DNA of 64,000 nt from assembly GCF_030704685.1 (NCBI RefSeq), contig NZ_JAUZDX010000003.1, positions 310,001 through 374,000 of the forward strand, read 5' to 3'. The DNA comes from Acidovorax sp. A1169. GTDB taxonomy: Bacteria > Pseudomonadota > Gammaproteobacteria > Burkholderiales > Burkholderiaceae_C. Below the pieces are notes generated by a model. That model did not search any database. It was not told where the DNA came from and worked only from the letters and a program-made list of their open reading frames with translations. How positions within the stretch are numbered: the first letter of the stretch is position 1; each line of letters opens with the position of its first letter. Below are positions 47,951 through 56,759 of this stretch, piece by piece. The translations under genes and the position numbers were made by a program.

Positions 47951-48988
47951 ATGACGACGCCAACGACAACCAACTCCGCCTTTTCCAGCCCCCACGACGG
48001 CCACCACGACGCCGGCAGCATCACCCGTGTCCCCGGCATCGAGGTCGGCCATTTCACCGACCCGCGCCGCCCCACGGGCTGCACCATGGTCATGGCGCGC
48101 GACGGCGCGGTGGGCGGTGTGGACGTGCGCGGCGCCGCCCCCGGCACGCGCGAGACGGACCTGCTCGACCCGTCGAACCTGGTGGAAAAGGTGCACGGCA
48201 TCATGCTGGCGGGCGGCAGCTCGTGGGGGCTCGATGCCGCCAGCGGCGCGGTGCGCTGGCTGGAAGAGCGCGGCATTGGCTTCGATGTGGTGGTGGGCCG
48301 CCTGCCGCTGGTGCCCAGCGCCGTGCTGTTCGACCTGCAGGTGGGCGACATGCGCATACGCCCCGATGCCGCGGCGGGCTATGCGGCGTGCGAGGCCGCC
48401 TCGCGCGCCGACCCGGCCGAGGGCAATGTGGGCGCGGGCACGGGAGCGGCCGTGGGCAAGATCTTCGGCATCCACAACGCGATGAAGGGCGGCATCGGCA
48501 CGGCGTCGGTCACAGTGGATGGAGTCACCGTGGGCGCGCTCATCGCCTGCAACGCCCTGGGCGATGTGATCGACCCCGACACGGCGCAGGTGATCGCCGG
48601 CGCCCGCACGGACGATGGCCGCCAGCTGCGCGACACGCGCCGTGCCCTGCTGCGCGGCGAGCTGCCCAAACCCCTGCTGGCCGGCACCAACACCACCATC
48701 GGCGTGATCGCGACCGATGCCACCATCACCAAGGTGCAGGCCCACCGCCTGGCCGTGGCCGCGCACGACGGCCTGGCGCGCAGCATCAACCCGGTGCACA
48801 CCATGTCCGATGGCGACACCTTGTTCACCCTGGGCACGGGCGTCTCGGGCAAGAACCCGGGGATGATGGTGCTGTCGACCATGGCGGCCGAGGCCACAGC
48901 GATTGCCACGGCTCGGGCCGTGCGGGCGGCGCGGTCGATCACGACGGCCGAGGGCCTGTACCTGCCGTGTGCGGGTGATCTGAAGTAA
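47951..48988 (+). CDS. DmpA/P1-type L-aminopeptidase (peptidase family S58)
   Basis: A 345-residue self-cleaving N-terminal nucleophile hydrolase of the DmpA (S58) family. The cleavage region GTNTTIGVIATDA near residues 250-262 contains the nucleophilic Thr, and GAGTGAAVGKI and MLAGGSSWGLDAA are conserved. A His/Asp-rich N-terminus lacks a signal peptide. Family members release N-terminal D- or L-residues or cleave beta-peptides. A hairpin lies just after its stop. Confidence 0.92.
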   Translation: MTTPTTTNSAFSSPHDGHHDAGSITRVPGIEVGHFTDPRRPTGCTMVMARDGAVGGVDVRGAAPGTRETDLLDPSNLVEKVHGIMLAGGSSWGLDAASGAVRWLEERGIGFDVVVGRLPLVPSAVLFDLQVGDMRIRPDAAAGYAACEAASRADPAEGNVGAGTGAAVGKIFGIHNAMKGGIGTASVTVDGVTVGALIACNALGDVIDPDTAQVIAGARTDDGRQLRDTRRALLRGELPKPLLAGTNTTIGVIATDATITKVQAHRLAVAAHDGLARSINPVHTMSDGDTLFTLGTGVSGKNPGMMVLSTMAAEATAIATARAVRAARSITTAEGLYLPCAGDLK

Positions 48989-48989
48989 G

Positions 48990-49018
48990 AGCCTGGGGCC
49001 TGCTCGGCAGCCCAGGCT
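48990..49018. terminator. hairpin between convergent genes
   Basis: AGCCTGGG (48990-48997) and CCCAGGCT (49011-49018) form an exact 8-bp stem with an inner GCC/GGC pair. There is no T tract, but it sits between the stops of two convergent genes and may block transcription in both directions. Confidence 0.5.
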
Positions 49019-49024
49019 GCGCGC

Positions 49025-49886
49025 TCACACCACTTCTATGCGGTTGCGCCCATTCTTCTTGGCCGCATACAGCCGCTGGTCCACGGCATCGATGAAGTCC
49101 GCAGGCTTGGCGTAGCTTCCCGGCGTGGCGGTGCCCACGCCGATGCTCAGCGTCACGCACTGCTCGTGGGGTGACTGTGCGTGGGCGATGGCCTGCTTCT
49201 GGATCAGGCGCTGGCAGCGCTCGGCCACCTTGAGGGCGGCGGCGGCATCGGCGCCGGGCAGCAGGATGATGAACTCCTCGCCGCCAAAGCGCGCCACCAG
49301 GTCGCGCGGGTTCTCCAGCGCCAGGCTCAGCGTCTGGGCGATGTTGATCAGGCACTTATCGCCCTGGATGTGGCCGTGCAGGTCGTTGTACTGCTTGAAG
49401 AAATCGATGTCGAGCATGAGCACCGACACGGGCGCACCGCTGCCGACATTGCGCGCACTCTCCCACTCCAGCTCGATGGCGGAATTGAAGCGGCGCCGGT
49501 TGGCGATGTTGGTCAGCCCGTCCTTGAACGAGAGGGCTTCGAGTTCCTTTTGCAGTGCCAGCAGCTTTTCTTCTGTCTTCTTGCGCTCGGTAATGTCGAA
49601 CATGAAGCCGATCAGTGCCTCGACCTCACCATCGGGCTTGCGCACCACGTGGACCACGTCGCGTATCCACACATAGCCGTTGTCCTTGGTGAGGGCGCGG
49701 TAGTCGACCTCGTGGTCCACTCCAGCCCAGCAGCGGTTCGATCTGCGGACCGATGTAGGCGAATTGCATCGTCGCCCAGTCGATCTTCCAGGGGATGGCG
49801 CGGGTCGATTCGAGCAGGGTCTTGTAGACCACGCTATCGCTGTCGCCGCTACCGAGTTCTTTCACGTCGGACATGTCCAATGTCAT
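49025..49886 (-). pseudogene. PAS-GGDEF diguanylate cyclase, broken by deletion and frameshift
   Basis: The N-terminal 55 residues from 49886 (ending IGPQIEPLLGW) are the start of a PAS domain. The second half, in another frame from 49720 (beginning VDHEVDYRALTKDNGYVWIR), continues the PAS domain and then a GGDEF domain with ARFGGEEFIILLP. The frame changes at 49721-49722, where about 30-40 PAS residues are also missing, so the region had an internal deletion. The GGEEF domain itself is complete; the RxxD site is absent. A shorter protein starting at the GTG at 49720 could still be made. Confidence 0.75.
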
Positions 49887-49915
49887 TGCTCCCTGTCGAT
49901 CTTCACACCATGGGC

Positions 49916-50725
49916 TCAGTTGACCGCCACCGGGCGGCTGTGCACGGTCGCAATCCCATTCCAGTACCAGTAGAAAAACCCGCCCTCGGTCTGCAGCAAT
50001 GTGTGCGTGGTGATGCTGTTCTGGTGAATATCACCCCAGCAGGCCCGGGCCGAGTTGCGGTTGTTGTGCAGGTCGATCACCGCCGCCGGGTCGCTGCTGG
50101 CCGGCTTGGGCGGCACGTAGAGCGCGCTGCCGCGGGGCACCCACAGGTCTGCCAGCCGTATCTTGCCCAGCGCCGGCCAGTAGCGGCCCACAGAGATCAC
50201 CAGCGGCTGGGTGGGGTCGGTGGAGGCGAACACATGCGGAAAATCATGGTGCTCCAGGTCGGTACAGACCACGCTGAGCAGGGCATTGCCGGTACCCTGG
50301 TACGGTGACCAGTGGCCGGCGAAGACGCCGTATTCGTACTCCACCTGCTGCAGCGCGGTGACCGGGCTTTCGATCCGCACCGCCTGCCCCGGCTCCACCA
50401 GCGTCATGCCAAAGGCCGCCGCGATGCTGCGCGTGGCCCACAGCGGTGCAAACTCCACCTGCTCGGCCGCAAAGCCCAGCTGCGTTTCCACACCCCAGGG
50501 CGGCGTGGGCTTGACGCCCAGCACGTTGGCCACCAGGTACTCGTTGCCCACTGCCAGGGCCGGGTCGGTGGCGGCGGGCGTGAGCGGCGTGACATCGGCG
50601 GGCGGCTCGGCCAGGTAGACCGGCATGCCCGCGTCGTTGTAGAAGAACGGGGTTGTGGCGGTGTCGACCTGGGTCTCGTAGATGTCCTTGATGAACAGGG
50701 GTGCGTCGAGGTGGGGTCCGGGCAT
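49916..50725 (-). CDS. hypothetical protein
   Basis: A 269-residue soluble protein I cannot assign. It begins MPGPHLDAPLFIKDIYETQ, and has VEYEYGVFAGHWSPYQGTGN and AGFFYWYWNGIA-like aromatic stretches near the end. The start at 50725 is preferred over a longer frame. Its sequence is well balanced with the host and likely chromosomal. Confidence 0.7.
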   Translation of the reverse strand: MPGPHLDAPLFIKDIYETQVDTATTPFFYNDAGMPVYLAEPPADVTPLTPAATDPALAVGNEYLVANVLGVKPTPPWGVETQLGFAAEQVEFAPLWATRSIAAAFGMTLVEPGQAVRIESPVTALQQVEYEYGVFAGHWSPYQGTGNALLSVVCTDLEHHDFPHVFASTDPTQPLVISVGRYWPALGKIRLADLWVPRGSALYVPPKPASSDPAAVIDLHNNRNSARACWGDIHQNSITTHTLLQTEGGFFYWYWNGIATVHSRPVAVN

Positions 50726-50854
50726 GGGGGTGTTCCTTCTTTTGCGGTGCTTTTGTCCAACCGTTTCTGGTTGCAAGAGCCGTGCCCCTCTCCAGGCGCG
50801 GCCCTGCCTTGACACTATAGCGGTGCCGAATGACTGCCCTGGGTCGTCGAGCCC

Positions 50855-51052
50855 ATGGCCATCCGCCAATACCGTGTTCAGCGGCAAGGCTCGGTGGTTG
50901 CGCAGTTCCTGCTGCTGGGCGCGACGATGGCGGTGCTCTACCGCATGCGCGAGCGGCTGGTGGGCAACGGGCGCTTCATGGGCCGGCAGTCGCGCATCCC
51001 GGGCGTGATCCTGATCGCGCTGGGGTTGCGGCTGGCAGCGCAGCAGCGATAG
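50855..51052 (+). CDS. small hypothetical protein
   Basis: A possible 65-residue basic protein with two hydrophobic stretches (VVAQFLLLGATMAVLY and IPGVILIALGL). It is in the correct spacing between genes and has a modest GAG leader; coding potential is uncertain. Confidence 0.35.
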   Translation: MAIRQYRVQRQGSVVAQFLLLGATMAVLYRMRERLVGNGRFMGRQSRIPGVILIALGLRLAAQQR

Positions 51053-51064
51053 CCGGCCTCAGGC

Positions 51065-51499
51065 TCACGGCTCCGTACCCTCACTCACCCGGCGGTAGGT
51101 GATCTCGCGGCCCTCGCGGTTGTCTCTGCCCGTGAAATCCGTGCGGGTCAGCAATGTGAGCTGGTAGGTGGCGTAGCGGATGCCACCGCCTGAGAACTGG
51201 CGGCCGCCTTGTTGAAGATAGCGGCGCTTGAAGTTGGTGCCGTCATAGCTCCATTCACCACTGTAGTGCTCGCTTTCCGTGGTGCCATCCGGCGCCACGA
51301 CCTTCGCGTGTTCGCTGAATTTTCCGTCCTGGCCCAGGGCAACGACCATGCGCATCTTGGCCCCCTCGAACTCGGCCTCGCGCAGCCAGGTGCCGACCAT
51401 GCGGCCCCGGGTTTCCTCGATGCGGGCACTGTGTGCGTCGTCACAGCCAGACAGCACAAGGGGCAGGAACAGCGCAGCGGCGAGCAGGGGAATCTTCAT
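51065..51499 (-). CDS. lipoprotein of unknown function
   Basis: A 144-residue exported lipoprotein with a lipobox (LSGC) near residue 19. The mature protein is a small beta-rich domain (GTWLREAEFEGAKMRMVVAL, then a TESEHYSGEWSYDG stretch), like lipocalin-type stress lipoproteins, but I have no firm family. The start at 51499 gives a normal signal peptide. Confidence 0.7.
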   Translation of the reverse strand: MKIPLLAAALFLPLVLSGCDDAHSARIEETRGRMVGTWLREAEFEGAKMRMVVALGQDGKFSEHAKVVAPDGTTESEHYSGEWSYDGTNFKRRYLQQGGRQFSGGGIRYATYQLTLLTRTDFTGRDNREGREITYRRVSEGTEP

Positions 51500-51551
51500 A
51501 CGCGCAGCATCATAGACAGATCGATGCGCAGCCCCCCGCGCCCAGCCCGGT

Positions 51552-52766
51552 TCAACGACCGAGCTTCGCCCGGAGCCTATCGAGCCCCTTGCGGGCCAGT
51601 TCACCCGTGCGCTGCGCCCCTTGCTGGACTTGTTCGGCCGTGGGCAACGCCTCCTGCGCTGCGCGGGTGGCGCTGCGCAGGTTTTCGGCCGCCTGGCCCG
51701 TCAGCTCGCCGCCGCGCTTCTTCAATTCCTCCACCTGCTCGGCGGTGGGCATCTGGTCCTTGGTCCAGCTGGCGGCCTTGCCCACGGCGCCCGCAATCTG
51801 ACCGGGCAGTTCGGTACCACGCATTCTGAGTTCCTCCATCTGCTGCACGGTTGGCAGCTGTTCCTTGGTCCATGTGGCCGCCTTGCCGGCCACCTCGGCC
51901 ACCTGGCTACTGTATTGGCCCGCGTGCTCCCTGGCGCGGGTCCAGGCCTTGGCCACTTCGCCGGGCGGTGGTGTCAGCAGGGTCTGCTGCACCTGGGCCA
52001 ACAACTGCCGTTCGGGGTCGGCCAGCGGCGCCCCGCCCGCCTCCAGCATCTGCGCCAAAAAGCGGCCCATCTCTGCCGCGATCACCTTGTGGTTGCAGTC
52101 CGGGTTGGCATGCAGGAAGGCCGAGAGTTCGCGCGCCAGATCGCCCGCCGCCGCATCGGCCAAGCCGGGCTCGATGGCGGCCATGGCCTGTGTGACGAAG
52201 CGATCATCCAGCCCCCACTCGTCCACCAGGTGCGCGGCCAGAAACGCGCGCCGCTGCGGCGCCACTGTGCCATCGGCCGAGGCGGCCAGCCGCAGCGACA
52301 GCGGCGCGATCAGGTCGAACAGCGCCAGCCCCAGCGTGTCCAGCGGGGTATTGAGGTAGCGGGGGATCTCGATGACCCGGCTGCCCTTGGAATGGCCGAG
52401 CCAGCGGTACATGCCATAACAGGCACCGCCCGAGGCCAGCGCGGCAAAGGCCACCCAGCCCACGGGCGTTGCCGCCGCGCCCACGCCCAGCGCCCCCAAC
52501 AGGCCCGAGGGCGCAAAGAACGCCGATGCCACCAGGCCGGACTTGGCGATGGCCGCCCCGGCGCCGGCCGCGCCCAGCACGTCCCAGAGCTCGCGGCCCC
52601 GGTTCACCATGCGCAGCGAGGCATAGGCGTTCTCGCCGATGGCCAGCCTGGCCTTGAAGCGCAGCGGCTCGGCCACGACACGTTCGACATCCTCCAGGCC
52701 GGATGCGGCCTGTTGCTGCTGCAGCAGCAAAGCGTTGGGTTCTTCAGCCTTGGCCATCTCGCTCAC
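51552..52766 (-). CDS. hypothetical protein with amphipathic repeats
   Basis: A 404-residue protein beginning at a GTG (52766) with a GGGAG site; an ATG three codons later is also possible. There is a hydrophobic Ala/Gly-rich stretch about residues 55-100 (FAPSGLLGALGVGAAATPVG). The C-terminus has three related segments of about 40 residues (KAATWTKEQLPTVQQMEELR, KAASWTKDQMPTAEQVEELK, and ALPTAEQVQQGAQRTGELA). I do not recognise the family. It could be a membrane-associated or coiled-coil protein. Confidence 0.75.
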   Translation of the reverse strand: MSEMAKAEEPNALLLQQQQAASGLEDVERVVAEPLRFKARLAIGENAYASLRMVNRGRELWDVLGAAGAGAAIAKSGLVASAFFAPSGLLGALGVGAAATPVGWVAFAALASGGACYGMYRWLGHSKGSRVIEIPRYLNTPLDTLGLALFDLIAPLSLRLAASADGTVAPQRRAFLAAHLVDEWGLDDRFVTQAMAAIEPGLADAAAGDLARELSAFLHANPDCNHKVIAAEMGRFLAQMLEAGGAPLADPERQLLAQVQQTLLTPPPGEVAKAWTRAREHAGQYSSQVAEVAGKAATWTKEQLPTVQQMEELRMRGTELPGQIAGAVGKAASWTKDQMPTAEQVEELKKRGGELTGQAAENLRSATRAAQEALPTAEQVQQGAQRTGELARKGLDRLRAKLGR

Positions 52767-52878
52767 ACTGCAGCTCCCGCGGTTGGTTGACTGGTCATGG
52801 CTTTGGATGATCGCATGGGGCTGGCAAAAACCCAATCCAGTTTCCATGGCAAGCCGCAGGGGCATGGCCCCTGCCCGG

Positions 52879-53937
52879 TCACCCACCAAAATCCAGCTGC
52901 AGGTACCGGAGCGCCAGTGCCTGCAAAAAGCTGCGCGCATCGCCCAGTTGCCCCGCCGACAAGGCCCCGGTGAGCGCCCCGCCCGCCGCCAGGATGCGCC
53001 CCACGGCCTGCGCCGCCAGGGGCCCGGTGATGGCGTAAATGTCCTGCCCGCTGGCGCTGGCGCGGCGCGCCTCGCCGCCCCGGCGCACCACCACCTCGAC
53101 CAGGAAGCGCTGGGCCGAGCGGCCCGATGGGTCCACCGCCACGGGCGCGGGCGTATCGGCAGCGCGCAGCTCGGTGAGCGGGGTCTCGTTCATCCACGCG
53201 GGCACGTCGGGCACGCGGACGTGGTGGGCGATGGTGACGGCATCGGCGCTGGAAAACCCCACCACGGCCTGCTCGCCAAACGGTGCGGCAAAGGCCCAGG
53301 TCTTGCGCGGGGCCACGGCGGGCGGTGCCTGGAACTGGCCGTTGGCGTACACGACGTGGCGGCCCGCGTTGCGCTGGCCGGTCTTGCGCGTGCCCTCGGT
53401 GGGGTGCCAGCTGTCCAGGGCGATATGCACTTCGATGGCATCGGCGTCGGGCCAGTCACCAAGGACGCTGGTGGCCAGCAGATCGCCCAGCGCGCCGTAG
53501 AAGGCCGCGGCGGGCGCGGCACACAGGCCGGCGGCGGCGTAGCGCTCGCCCCATTGCCCAAAGACCTCGCGCGCTGTGGGCTGCTCGGCCGACACGTCCA
53601 CATAGTGCACGCCGGCCTGCAGCGCGGCCTGCAGCAGCTGGGGTGCGCTGTCGGCAAACGGGCCGGCGCAGTTCACGACCAGGGAAGACTCGGCAAGCAG
53701 GCGCGTGAGGGCAGCGGCATCGCCGAGCCCCTGTACGCGCAGCTGGTCTGCAGGTGCGTCGGGAAAGGCGGCATGCAGCTTGCCGAGATCGCGCCCGGCC
53801 AGCAGCACGGCGTGGCCCAGTTCGCGCAGGGCCTGCACTACGAAGCGCCCGGTGTGCCCGGCGGCGCCGTAGACCAGCACAGGGCGGGATTTAGCGGAAG
53901 AAGACGAAGATAAAGCGGTGGAAGTGTTTTCGATCAC
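52879..53937 (-). CDS. saccharopine dehydrogenase-like protein
   Basis: A 352-residue NAD(P)-binding protein of the saccharopine-dehydrogenase-like group, with an N-terminal Rossmann fold (VLVYGAAGHTGRFVVQALRELG) and a VVNCAGPF signature near residue 88. It starts two bases from a TetR operator and is divergent from the regulator gene, so it is probably the main target of that regulator. The substrate is unknown. Confidence 0.85.
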   Translation of the reverse strand: MIENTSTALSSSSSAKSRPVLVYGAAGHTGRFVVQALRELGHAVLLAGRDLGKLHAAFPDAPADQLRVQGLGDAAALTRLLAESSLVVNCAGPFADSAPQLLQAALQAGVHYVDVSAEQPTAREVFGQWGERYAAAGLCAAPAAAFYGALGDLLATSVLGDWPDADAIEVHIALDSWHPTEGTRKTGQRNAGRHVVYANGQFQAPPAVAPRKTWAFAAPFGEQAVVGFSSADAVTIAHHVRVPDVPAWMNETPLTELRAADTPAPVAVDPSGRSAQRFLVEVVVRRGGEARRASASGQDIYAITGPLAAQAVGRILAAGGALTGALSAGQLGDARSFLQALALRYLQLDFGG

Positions 53938-53938
53938 G

Positions 53939-53993
53939 ATACAGACCTGTACGTTTTGTTTAGGACGGCGCGATGCTACATACAGGTCTGTAT
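53939..53993. promoter_or_regulatory. two TetR operators between divergent genes
   Basis: ATACAGACCTGTAC (53939-53952) and ATACAGGTCTGTAT (53980-53993) are near-identical palindromes with ACAG/CTGT arms, spaced 41 bases centre to centre. One abuts the dehydrogenase start and the other is 33 bases from the TetR start. They look like one regulator repressing both genes. Confidence 0.88.
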
Positions 53994-54025
53994 CGTGTCA
54001 ACACGGAGTATGGGACAATGCCGGC

Positions 54026-54667
54026 ATGAGCCCTAACGCCGCCCGCAAGACCAACAGCGCAGCCCGCTCCGACCCGGCTGTGCCCACCGCGACCACGACC
54101 ACACCGCCGGTGGGCGACGTGCAGCAGCGCATCCTCGACACGGCCTGCCAGCTGTTCTATGCCGAGGGCGTGCGCGCCGTGGGGATCGACCTGGTCATCG
54201 AGCGCGCGCAGATCGCCAAGACCAGCCTGTACCGCTACTACCGCACCAAGGACGACCTGGTCGCCGCCTTTCTGGAGCGCGAGGACCGGGAGTTCTGGCA
54301 GCAGTGGGAAGAGGCCGCCGCACCGCACTCCCCCGATGCCGCGGCCGAACTCGACGCCCTGCTCGCCTGGGTGGGCGAGCGCGTGGCCCGCCCCGGCTAC
54401 CGCGGCTGCCCGCAGCTCAACGTGGCAGCGGAGTTTGCCGACCCGGCCCACCCGGCCCGCGCCATATCGGCCGCGCACCGGCTGGAGCAGCGCAAACGCC
54501 TGGCCGCGCTGTGCAAGCGCATGGGGGTGAAGAAGCCCGAGGTGACGGCCGCGCAGCTGTCGCTGCTGGTCGACGGGGCCTTCAGCAGTGGCTCGCTGCT
54601 GCTGGGCGACAGCGCGGGCAAGGTGCTGCGCGCTGCGGGGCGCGCGCTGGTCGAAGCGGCGGGCTGA
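54026..54667 (+). CDS. TetR-family transcriptional regulator
   Basis: A 213-residue TetR regulator. After a Thr/Ala-rich tail of about 30 residues it has the helix-turn-helix RILDTACQLFYAEGVRAVGI, then TSLYRYYRTKDDL. The remainder is a ligand-binding helical domain. It is divergent from the dehydrogenase and the shared intergenic space holds two matching palindromes, so autoregulation and control of the dehydrogenase are likely. The inducer is unknown. Confidence 0.93.
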   Translation: MSPNAARKTNSAARSDPAVPTATTTTPPVGDVQQRILDTACQLFYAEGVRAVGIDLVIERAQIAKTSLYRYYRTKDDLVAAFLEREDREFWQQWEEAAAPHSPDAAAELDALLAWVGERVARPGYRGCPQLNVAAEFADPAHPARAISAAHRLEQRKRLAALCKRMGVKKPEVTAAQLSLLVDGAFSSGSLLLGDSAGKVLRAAGRALVEAAG

Positions 54668-54785
54668 GGGCCCTCGCCCACATTGGCAGCAAGGGAGTTT
54701 TTGCCACATTGGCAATCGCCCGCTTGTTGCCAGACCGGCTATGGACAAGAATGGACCAGGCACTTGGCCGCCAGAGGACACCCCC

Positions 54786-56081
54786 ATGCTCAAGCGCATC
54801 AGCATTCAGCACCTTGCCTTGGGCATGTATGTGCACGATTTCTGCGGATCGTGGATGGACCACCCGTTCTGGCGGGCCAAGTTCGTCTTGAAAGATCCCA
54901 AGGACCTTGCGCGCATCAAGGCCGCGTCCATCGAAGAGGTCTGGATCGACACGTCCAAGGGCCTGGACGTGGCGGCCGGTGTGCGCTCCGTCTCGCGCGA
55001 GGAGGCGGATTTTCAGGTGGAGACCGATTTCGGCATGCTCGACAAGCTGCCGCCCCTGCAGGTCGACCCGCCCTCCCCGCCTTCACCGCCCCCGGCACCC
55101 CGGCGCGCAAGTGGCCGGGCTGCCGCCAGCATGCACAGCGAGTTGCAGGCGGCCGCCTCGATCTGCGGCGAGGCCAGGCAGGCCATGGTCTCGATGTTCA
55201 GCGAAGCGCGCATGGGCAAGGCGGTGAACTCGGAGAACGCCCGTAGCCTGGTCGAAGAGATCTCGGACTCGGTCACCCGCAACCCGGGCGCGCTGATCAG
55301 CCTGGCCCGCCTGAAGACAGCAGACGACTACACCTACATGCACTCGGTGGCGGTGTGTGCGCTGATGGTGGCGCTGGCCAAGCAGATCAACCTGAATGAA
55401 GAGCACACGCGCGTGGCCGGCATGGCGGGGCTGCTGCATGACCTGGGCAAGGCGGCCATTCCGCTGGCAGTGCTCAACAAGCCCGGCAAGCTCACGGATG
55501 AAGAGTTTGCCGTGGTGCAGAGCCACCCCGTGCAGGGCTATCTCATGCTGCAGGAGGGCTGCAGTGTGGAGGCTGCGGTGCTCGATGCCTGCCGCCACCA
55601 CCATGAAAAGATGGATGGCTCAGGCTACCCCGACAAGCTCAAGGGCGAACAGATCACCCTGATCGCGCGCATGACGGCTGTCTGCGATGTGTACGACGCC
55701 ATCACCTCCGACCGCCCCTACAAGCGCGGCTGGGACCCGGCGGAGTCGCTGCGCCGCATGGCCGAGTGGACCAAGGGGCACTTCGACCCGCGCCTCTTCC
55801 AGGCGTTTGTGAAGAGCATCGGCATCTACCCCGTGGGCTCGCTGGTGCGGCTGACCTCCGGGCGCATCGGCGTGGTGACCGAGCAGGGCCAGCAGTCGCT
55901 GACCTCGCCCAAGGTCAAGGTGTTCTTCTCCACCAAGTCGGACATGCGCATTCCGCCCGTAACCATCGATCTGGCCGAGCCGCAATGCACCGAGAAGATC
56001 GTGGCGCGCGAAGACCCGGACCAATGGAAGTTTCCGGACCTCAACGAGCTGTGGTCGGGCTTTTCCGGGAAGACTTGGTAG
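54786..56081 (+). CDS. HD-GYP c-di-GMP phosphodiesterase
   Basis: A 431-residue HD-GYP protein. An N-terminal DUF3391-like domain (about residues 1-120, MLKRISIQHLALGMYVHDF) precedes the catalytic HD-GYP domain, with HDLGKAAIP, HHHEKMDGSGYP and RPYKRGWDP. A GAGG site lies before the ATG. It hydrolyses c-di-GMP; together with the GGDEF/EAL proteins, this window encodes several c-di-GMP enzymes. Confidence 0.93.
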   Translation: MLKRISIQHLALGMYVHDFCGSWMDHPFWRAKFVLKDPKDLARIKAASIEEVWIDTSKGLDVAAGVRSVSREEADFQVETDFGMLDKLPPLQVDPPSPPSPPPAPRRASGRAAASMHSELQAAASICGEARQAMVSMFSEARMGKAVNSENARSLVEEISDSVTRNPGALISLARLKTADDYTYMHSVAVCALMVALAKQINLNEEHTRVAGMAGLLHDLGKAAIPLAVLNKPGKLTDEEFAVVQSHPVQGYLMLQEGCSVEAAVLDACRHHHEKMDGSGYPDKLKGEQITLIARMTAVCDVYDAITSDRPYKRGWDPAESLRRMAEWTKGHFDPRLFQAFVKSIGIYPVGSLVRLTSGRIGVVTEQGQQSLTSPKVKVFFSTKSDMRIPPVTIDLAEPQCTEKIVAREDPDQWKFPDLNELWSGFSGKTW

Positions 56082-56091
56082 TGGGCCTCGC

Positions 56092-56300
56092 ACCCGCTCT
56101 TCGGTAGTCCCGTACAAAGCACCGCGAGGTGAACCCGATGCAGGCTCCGAAGAGGATGTGCCCCGCCAGGTTGGGCCAGATGGCGGGCAACCCCATCTGC
56201 CCGCAGGCCCAGCGCATTGAACAGCAGCGACAGCGGCACGATGGCCAGCGAGACGATGGTGCCCTAGCTGACGGCCTCTTTGAGCAGTGCGGCACCGGGG
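56092..56300 (-). pseudogene. decayed membrane-protein gene
   Basis: On the minus strand GAALLKEAVS, a TAG (56264-56266), GTIVSLAIVPLSLLFNALG in one frame, then LPAIWPNLAGHILFGACIGF and TSRCFVRDYRR in another. The two parts fit one hydrophobic protein, so it has a nonsense change and a frameshift. The family is unrecognised. It lies downstream of the rhodanese gene, where it may once have been part of the sulfide module. Confidence 0.65.
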
Positions 56301-56324
56301 CAGACATGCAAAGGGGCATGCACC

Positions 56325-56705
56325 TCAGTCGAAAGAGGGCTGCTCGGGCAGCACGATGGGCAGGCCCGCCTGCATCCAGGCCTCGATGCCACCGGCGATG
56401 GATTGCACGTTCAGGTAGCCCATGGACTGCAGCGAGCGCGCCGCCAGGGCAGCGCGGCCGCTGGTCTTGCAGTAGAGCACCATGCGCAGGTCGCGCCGCT
56501 CGAAAGCCGGGTTGCCGGCAAGCCGGAACTCCAGCACGCCCCGGGGCATGCCCAGGGCGCCCTGCAAGTGGCCGGCGGCAAACTCGTCGGCCTCGCGCAC
56601 GTCGATCAACAGGTCGGCGGCGCGGATGGCGTCTTGCGCCTGGTCGATGGGCACTTCGGTGACATGGGCCTTGGCCTCGGCCACGAGCTCGTGTGCGGTT
56701 TTCAT
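56325..56705 (-). CDS. rhodanese-like sulfurtransferase
   Basis: A 126-residue single-domain rhodanese. LLIDVREADEFAAGHLQGA and the catalytic Cys loop YCKTSGRAA are present. It would move sulfane sulfur, for example from persulfides. It lies 54 bases after the MBL-fold gene on the same strand, consistent with cotranscription in the sulfide module. Confidence 0.93.
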   Translation of the reverse strand: MKTAHELVAEAKAHVTEVPIDQAQDAIRAADLLIDVREADEFAAGHLQGALGMPRGVLEFRLAGNPAFERRDLRMVLYCKTSGRAALAARSLQSMGYLNVQSIAGGIEAWMQAGLPIVLPEQPSFD

Positions 56706-56759
56706 GGTGACGACTCTCCTTGTTGGGTTGCGGTATGCAGGGCTGCGGGGCCTTGGCCG

